The notes under the pieces were generated by a model. It was not told the DNA's origin, did no database searches, and saw nothing but the letters and a program-made list of their open reading frames with translations. Made by a program: the position numbers and the translations under genes. A DNA stretch of 6,077 bases from CAYQQU01 sp964419545 (GTDB lineage Bacteria; Bacteroidota; Bacteroidia; Chitinophagales; Saprospiraceae): assembly GCA_964419545.1 (NCBI GenBank), contig CAYQQU010000140.1, positions 1 to 6,077 on the forward strand. The letters are read 5' to 3'. Numbering within the stretch: the stretch's first letter is position 1; each line of letters begins with the position of its first letter. Of the stretch, positions 1 to 5,100 are shown piece after piece.

Positions 1-849
1 GTGGGCAAATCCACCCTCATGAACGCACTGGTGGGCGAACGCATGTCCATCATCACCAGCAAACCGCAAACCACGCGCCACCGCATCATCGGCATCGTCA
101 GCGACGACAACTTCCAGATCGTCTTTTCCGATACGCCGGGCATCATCGAAAATCCTGCCTACAAGATGCAGGAAGCGATGAACCGCTTCGTACATTCTAC
201 CTTCGAAGATGCCGACCTGATGCTGTTCGTCACCGAGGTAGGCGAAACCTACGCCGATGACGACCCGATCCTGGAGCGACTGCGACAGGTCGAGGCGCCG
301 CTATTCCTGGTGCTCAACAAAACGGACCTGGTCCGACCTGACCGGATCATCGAACTACTGAAAATGTGGAACGACCGTCTCCCCTTCACCGAGAGCATTC
401 CCGTCGCCGCGCTGCATCAATCCAATACCGACCGCCTGCTGGAAGTCATCCTCCGCTACCTGCCGGAAGGGCCGGAATACTATCCCAGAGACCAGCTCAC
501 CGACCGCCCGGAACGCTTTTTCGTCAGCGAGATCATCCGGGAAAAGATCCTGGAACAATACCATCAGGAAATCCCCTATTCCTGCGAAGTGACCGTCGAA
601 TCTTTCAAGGAGACCGAAACGAAAACCGGTGAACCCCTGGTGCGCATCAGCGCCCTGATCTTCGTGGCGCGCAAAACGCAGAAAAGCATTCTCATCGGCA
701 AGGGCGGGGAAGCGATCAAAAAACTCGGCACCGGGGCGCGAAAGGCGATCGAGACTTTTCTGGAACAGAAAGTTTTCCTGGAATTGCACGTCAAGGTAAA
801 AGAAAACTGGCGCGATGATGAGCGGTCGTTGCAACAATTTGGGTATTGA
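1..849 (+). CDS. era: GTPase Era, 5'-truncated by the window edge
   Basis: Era is a GTP-binding protein that binds the 3' end of 16S rRNA and helps the 30S subunit mature; it acts in the cytoplasm at the inner membrane face. Numbering from the first codon here, the sequence shows the end of the P-loop (GKST, 2-5), the switch I/G2 stretch KPQTTRHRIIGI (21-32), G3 DTPG (44-47) and G4 NKTD (106-109). The Era signature YPRDQLTDRPERFF..EIIREKI spans 161-183, and a C-terminal KH RNA-binding domain has its GxxG loop as IGKGG (232-236). The opening GTG is not a start: it is the valine of the usual NVGKST, so about 15-20 N-terminal residues lie outside the window. The C terminus is complete (TGA 847-849). 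G5 reads VAAL at 135-138, where SA is usual; this is a mild variant. No partner gene on this side shares its function. Confidence 0.97.
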   Translation: MGKSTLMNALVGERMSIITSKPQTTRHRIIGIVSDDNFQIVFSDTPGIIENPAYKMQEAMNRFVHSTFEDADLMLFVTEVGETYADDDPILERLRQVEAPLFLVLNKTDLVRPDRIIELLKMWNDRLPFTESIPVAALHQSNTDRLLEVILRYLPEGPEYYPRDQLTDRPERFFVSEIIREKILEQYHQEIPYSCEVTVESFKETETKTGEPLVRISALIFVARKTQKSILIGKGGEAIKKLGTGARKAIETFLEQKVFLELHVKVKENWRDDERSLQQFGY

Positions 850-866
850 AAAGCCTTCAGTTCTTG

Positions 867-990
867 GTGAGCGGAGCTGCAGCTCCGCTTTCCGGTTGTG
901 AGCGGAGCTGCAGCTCCGCTTTCCGGTTGTGAGCGGAGCTGTAGCTCCGCTTTCCGGCTGTGAGCGGAGCTGCAGCTCCGCTTTCCGGTT
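867..990. repeat. Four tandem 31-bp palindromic units between era and the esterase
   Basis: Units lie at 867-897, 898-928, 929-959 and 960-990, followed by a stray GTGA at 991-994. Units 1, 2 and 4 are identical. Unit 3 differs by C to T at 942 and T to C at 958. Each unit holds a self-complementary 20-mer (870-889, 901-920, 932-951, 963-982) with arms AGCGGAGC and GCTCCGCT around TGCA, then TTTCCGG(T/C)T. The change at 942 falls in the predicted loop, so the 8-bp stem is kept in all four. In RNA from either strand the array could form four hairpins in a row. It occupies most of the 160-base gap between two co-directional genes, so it may end era transcription or act in the esterase leader. 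The T-run after each stem is only three bases, so a classical intrinsic terminator is not clear. The function is unknown. Confidence 0.97.
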
Positions 991-1009
991 GTGATAAAAA
1001 CCAATACAT

Positions 1010-2104
1010 ATGAAACATCCACTGGTCATCTTTCTCTTACTCGGCCTGCCCTTGCTCGCCACTGCCCAAAACCCGTTCACCTACGAACATGATGGCCTCA
1101 CCCGGTCGTATTTCCTATATCTGCCTAATGACCTGCCTGCCGGCGCCCCACTGGTTTTCGTACTCCATGGCTACACCAGCAGTGCCGCGATCATCATGGA
1201 TTACTCCGAAATGAACGACCAGGCCGACCAAAACGGCTTTGCTGTCTGCTACCCTCAGGGTACGCCCGATTTTGGCGGCACCACCCACTGGAACGCCAAT
1301 CTCAATATCAGCAATACCGACGATATCGGCTTCCTCTCTGAGCTGGCGCAATACCTGCAAAGTGAATACGACCTGAATCCCGAGCACACCTTCTCCTGCG
1401 GTATGTCTAACGGCGGTTTTATGAGCTACACCTTGGCCTGCGAGCGGCCGGATGTCTTCAAAGCCATCGCTTCCGTCACCGGCACCATGAGTGGATACGA
1501 TTGGAACAACTGTGACCCTTCCGAGGTGGTACCCGTTTTTCAAATTTCGGGAATAAACGACAACGTGGTGCCCTTCGATGGCGACTGGAATCCGGGCGGC
1601 GGCTGGAACGGCGCCCCCGGAGCGATTGCCGTCAATGATTTTTGGGTCGATCTGAATGAAACCACGGCCAGTGAAATCATTAACCTTTCTGCCAACCTGG
1701 CTGCTGAGTATTATACCGGGGGGATCGACGACCAGCAGGTTTGGTTTTATCCCATCGATAACTGGGGGCACCAGTGGCCCGTCTCCTGGACGTCCGGGCT
1801 GAACGGCATTACGGCGGCGGAAGAGATCTGGGATTTCTTTGAGCTGGTGGTAGCCGGTACTACTAGTACCGAAGGAACTTTCGAAACCGAAGCCCCTTTT
1901 GCTGTTTACCCCAATCCTACCACCGGCGAGGTCAATATCCGAACCAAAGAAAAAATCTCCTTCCGGCTGATGACCCAATGGGGAACAGTGCTTTACACGG
2001 GAATCTTGCCGGCCGAAAATGCGCGGATTGATATTTCGCTATTGCCGGCGGGCTTTTACTTTTTGTGTGCCGGTGAATGGCGTTTTAAGGTTGTAAAGAA
2101 GTGA
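1010..2104 (+). CDS. Secreted PHB-depolymerase/feruloyl-esterase-like hydrolase with T9SS sorting domain
   Basis: This is a 364-residue alpha/beta hydrolase of the LpqC/PHB-depolymerase-type esterase group, which cleaves ester bonds in polyesters or in plant-wall feruloyl esters; the substrate cannot be fixed from sequence. Residues 1-20 form a signal peptide: a short basic start, the LVIFLLLGLPLLA core and an ATAQ cleavage site. The oxyanion strand is VFVLHG (49-54). The nucleophile elbow GMSNGG (131-136) makes Ser133 the nucleophile. Asp184 in GINDNVVPFDG and His254 in NWGHQWP complete a likely triad. A type A T9SS tail runs from about 297 to 364, with VYPNPTTGEV, a LPAGFYFL strand and a basic end VVKK, so export and surface attachment or release by T9SS are expected. 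ATG 1010 is chosen because it gives the signal peptide directly. There is no Shine-Dalgarno sequence, only an A-rich leader at 994-1007, as is common in Bacteroidota. The upstream gap is filled by the palindromic repeats. Confidence 0.9.
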   Translation: MKHPLVIFLLLGLPLLATAQNPFTYEHDGLTRSYFLYLPNDLPAGAPLVFVLHGYTSSAAIIMDYSEMNDQADQNGFAVCYPQGTPDFGGTTHWNANLNISNTDDIGFLSELAQYLQSEYDLNPEHTFSCGMSNGGFMSYTLACERPDVFKAIASVTGTMSGYDWNNCDPSEVVPVFQISGINDNVVPFDGDWNPGGGWNGAPGAIAVNDFWVDLNETTASEIINLSANLAAEYYTGGIDDQQVWFYPIDNWGHQWPVSWTSGLNGITAAEEIWDFFELVVAGTTSTEGTFETEAPFAVYPNPTTGEVNIRTKEKISFRLMTQWGTVLYTGILPAENARIDISLLPAGFYFLCAGEWRFKVVKK

Positions 2105-2130
2105 GGTGACAACTTGAAGTTGTCACCTCA
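2102..2130. terminator. 29-base palindrome between convergent genes, candidate bidirectional terminator
   Basis: Two perfect 14-base arms, TGAGGTGACAACTT and AAGTTGTCACCTCA, flank one central G. The first three bases of the left arm are the TGA stop of the esterase. The minus-strand gene ends only seven bases beyond the right arm, at 2137. Position and symmetry suit a terminator shared by both genes. Neither side has a good T-tract (ATTATCC after it on plus, CTTCTTTA on minus), so it could instead be a REP-like element or an mRNA 3'-end stabiliser. The palindrome is certain; its role is inferred. Confidence 0.6.
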
Positions 2131-2136
2131 ATTATC

Positions 2137-5100
2137 CTACCGCGCCACCTTAACCACCTTCTTCGTCCGCACCGTCCCGTCGGGCCACTGCACCCGCAGT
2201 AGATAAAAGCCGCCCGGCAGCGATAAGCCCGTTAGGTCGAGCGACAAGTTCGCCCGCCCTTCGGCTTCGGTCGCTTCGTAGCGCAGCTGCTCTTGGCCGT
2301 TATGGCTCAACAGGGTGATGCTGACCGGACCGGTCAACACCTCACTGAAGCGCAACTCCAGCTGCTCACCCGCAAACGGGTTCGGGAAGACGTCCAGCTC
2401 CGGCGCGCCAGCACGCGTCGGCGTCGATGGTGTTATCGACGAAGTGCCCTGACCAGGGCCAAAGGTCAACATCGTACCACTGAGGACCTCGAAGGTCACC
2501 GTTACCGTCGGGCCGGCCGTGCCGTTGCCATTGTTGGCGTCGTAGGGCGTGGCCGTAACGGTATATTCGCCTGCGCTAAACGTCCGGCCAAAGTAGTTGC
2601 CGCCCGAATCACCAAACAAGGCGTAAGGCGCTACACTTTCCGTACGGGAGCCGTTAAGCGGGCCGCTGATGGTCAGCACCACGCTCTCCGTCAGGTTGTT
2701 GGCTATGGCTTCCACGTTCAGGAAGTTCGTCGGCAGGTCACCCAAGAAAAACTGAGCGTCATCGGTGATCGGGCCGAGGCTGACGTCATCGTCCGCGTCA
2801 ATCAGCTGGAATTCCGTCACCAGCGGGCCCTCGATCGGGTCGAGGTCGTCGCAGATGCCGTCGTTATCGGTGTCACCCGTGGCGTCGTCGCCGTCGCAGA
2901 AATCGCAGAAGTCGGAAACCCCGTCGCCATCCGAATCCGGAGTACCTGGGTCAATTGGCGTAAGGATGAGGGTGAAGGTGTACGGATTACTTACCCCACT
3001 TACATCATTATGCGGAATACTGAAGGTGGCCTCGATTGGACTTCCGTCAGGACAAGGAATGCCGTTGAAGGAGAGCACCAGGTTGTTCATATTGTTTCCG
3101 ACTACTGTTCCGGAACCACCAGAAGTTATCTCCCAATCATCGTTATCCGCCGTTACCGGTCCGTAGATTAACGGACAAGGCCCCAAATTCTTTATGAAGA
3201 TGGTGGTAATAATTGCCGTCCCGGTCTGGATTTCTCCAAAATTGAAAGAACCGCCATCCACCAACTCGCCTGTACCAGGACGTTCCACAAAGATGTCTGG
3301 TCCGCCAAACCCTTCGTCTATTTGTCCGTCACAGTTATCATCGATACCATTACAGATTTCCGTTGCCCCCGGATTGACCAGATCATTGCTGTCATCACAG
3401 TCGGTATTATCAAGGACAAAATCTGTCGGTTGACTACACGCCAGGGTGGGTGCATTTGGATCACCAAATCCGTCACCATCTACATCCGCATAGTACGTGG
3501 TAAAACCAAGGCCGCCGCAAGGCAACAACTGGAAGTTGGCCTGCAGATCCACATCCGCATTCAGCTGGAACGAATATGGATTGGTCGTACTGACAATGTT
3601 GCCGGTATTGACGTCGGTCCAACTGACGAATTCATACATACTGTTGGGCGTGGCCGTTACCGTCACCACGGTGCCAGGTAGGAAGGAGCCTTCTCCGGCC
3701 GTCGTGCCGTTGCCGTCATCCGTCAGAATAACATCGTAGAAGACGATCTGGTCGATTACCTCGAAGGTTACCGTTAAGGGCAATCCAACATCACCACTGC
3801 CGTTGCTGCCGCTATAAGGCGTAGCCGTAATGGTGTAGCTGCCCACCGGCAGATTCTGGCCGAGAAAGTTACCATTGGAATCCCCGAATAACGCATACGG
3901 TGCTACATTTTCCATGCGCGTGCTATTCACCGGTCCGGTGAGTTGGAGCAGCACACTGCCCACCACATTCGGATTGGTCACCGCCTGGATGCTCAACGGG
4001 TTGGTCACCACGTTCGCATTGATCATCGCACCGTCCAGAAGCGGATCAAAACCAGGTACCGGCAGGTCAGTCGCGGCGTCGATCAGAATGAAGCTAATCA
4101 CCGATTGACCGCAAGCCAGGTTAGGATCTTCATCATCCGTCAGGCCATCGCAGTTATTGTCAATCCCATCGCACAACTCCGTCGCGCCCGGGAAGATGGT
4201 GTCGTCACTGTCGTCGCAGTCGCCGTCCACCGCGGCCGTACCGGCCGGCTGCGTACAGGCGAAAATGGCCGCTCCGGCGCCGAAACCGTCACCGTCCGCA
4301 TCCGTGTAGTAGGGCGTGCTGTCCACCGGATCTTCATCGATCGTGCCGTCGCAGTCATTGTCCAGCCCGTCACAGAACTCATCCGCGCCCGGGAAGACCG
4401 TCGCATCGGAATCGTCGCAGTCCACATCGCAGGTGAAGCCGTCGCCGTCCGCGTCGGCAATCGCATCTGAACCGTCACAGTTCTGATCGATACCGTCGCA
4501 GGGGATATCCGTCGCGCCCGGGAAGATGGTGCCGTCACTGTCGTCGCAGTCGCCGGCCACCGCGGCCGTACCGGCCGGCTGCGAGCAGGCGAAAATGGCC
4601 GCTCCGGCGCCGAAACCGTCACCGTCCGCATCCGTGTAGTAGGGCGTACCGGTCACCGGATCTTCGTCGATCGTACCGTCACAGTCGTTGTCCTCATCGT
4701 CGCAGATTTCATCGGCATCCGGGTTGGTGTTAGGATCACCGTCATCACAATCGTCGGCGTTGCTGACAAAACCATCCGGCTGGCTGCAGGATTGAATCGA
4801 ATTACCCGGATCGCCAAAACCGTCACCGTCACCGTCCGCATACCAGGTGGCGCTGCCGGTCACACTCGGATCGTCGCCGTCCACGAGCCCGTCGCAGTCG
4901 TTGTCGACGCCGTCGCAGATTTCCTGAGCATTCTCGTTGATCGCCGGGTCCGTATCGTCACAATCCACGTCGGCGCAGAAACCGTCGCCGTCGGCGTCAC
5001 CCATTGCGTCGTCGCCGGCACAGACATCGCAGAGGTCGGACACCCCGTCTCCGTCCGCGTCGGGCGTGCCCGAGTCTACCGGTGATACAGTAAAGGTGAA

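Larger units (their letters stand above)
4111..5076 (-). repeat. Central array of calcium loops and five MopE motifs
   Basis: Residues 313-634 start with a thrombospondin-3-like run (PDADGDGVSDLCDVCAGDDA, then DADGDGFCADVDCDD). Five MopE motifs follow, at about 350-381, 421-451, 489-514, 532-562 and 599-629. Between most of them is a spacer of the form YYTDADGDGFGAG..ACSQPAG. The spacer is missing between motifs three and four, which are joined by the short ADADGDGFTCDVDCDD. Motif three also has an extra proline (TDIPCDG) and lacks the usual IDED ending. Dense DxDxDG loops indicate a rigid, calcium-dependent rod. Confidence 0.88.

Noticed and set aside
1..3. GTG as the true start of era
   Set aside because: It encodes the Val of the P-loop NVGKST; starting there would remove half of the GTP-binding loop.
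867..990. Possible CRISPR array from four 31-bp repeats
   Set aside because: The units abut directly with no spacers between them, and no cas gene is in view. It is a simple tandem repeat of a palindrome.
994..1009. Bacteroidota-type promoter (TAnnTTTG) just before the esterase
   Set aside because: No match to the -7 element or an upstream TTG box is visible in the short gap after the repeats, so no promoter is called.
355..1080. Minus-strand open frames (355-1080 and 576-1022) across the palindromic array and the end of era
   Set aside because: They lie antisense to a clear era gene, and their middle is only the 31-bp repeat read in rotating frames. There is no domain and no plausible start signal.
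1115..1978. Minus-strand open frame of 287 codons opposite the esterase
   Set aside because: The plus strand encodes a complete hydrolase with signal peptide, triad and sorting tail. The antisense frame is a by-product of high GC and has no recognisable motif.
2293..3171. Plus-strand open frame of 292 codons, and others at 3943-4470 and 5422-6039
   Set aside because: They are opposite the modular protein, are rich in Arg, Val and Ile with no domain, and arise because the Asp- and Gly-rich codons rarely create stops on the other strand.
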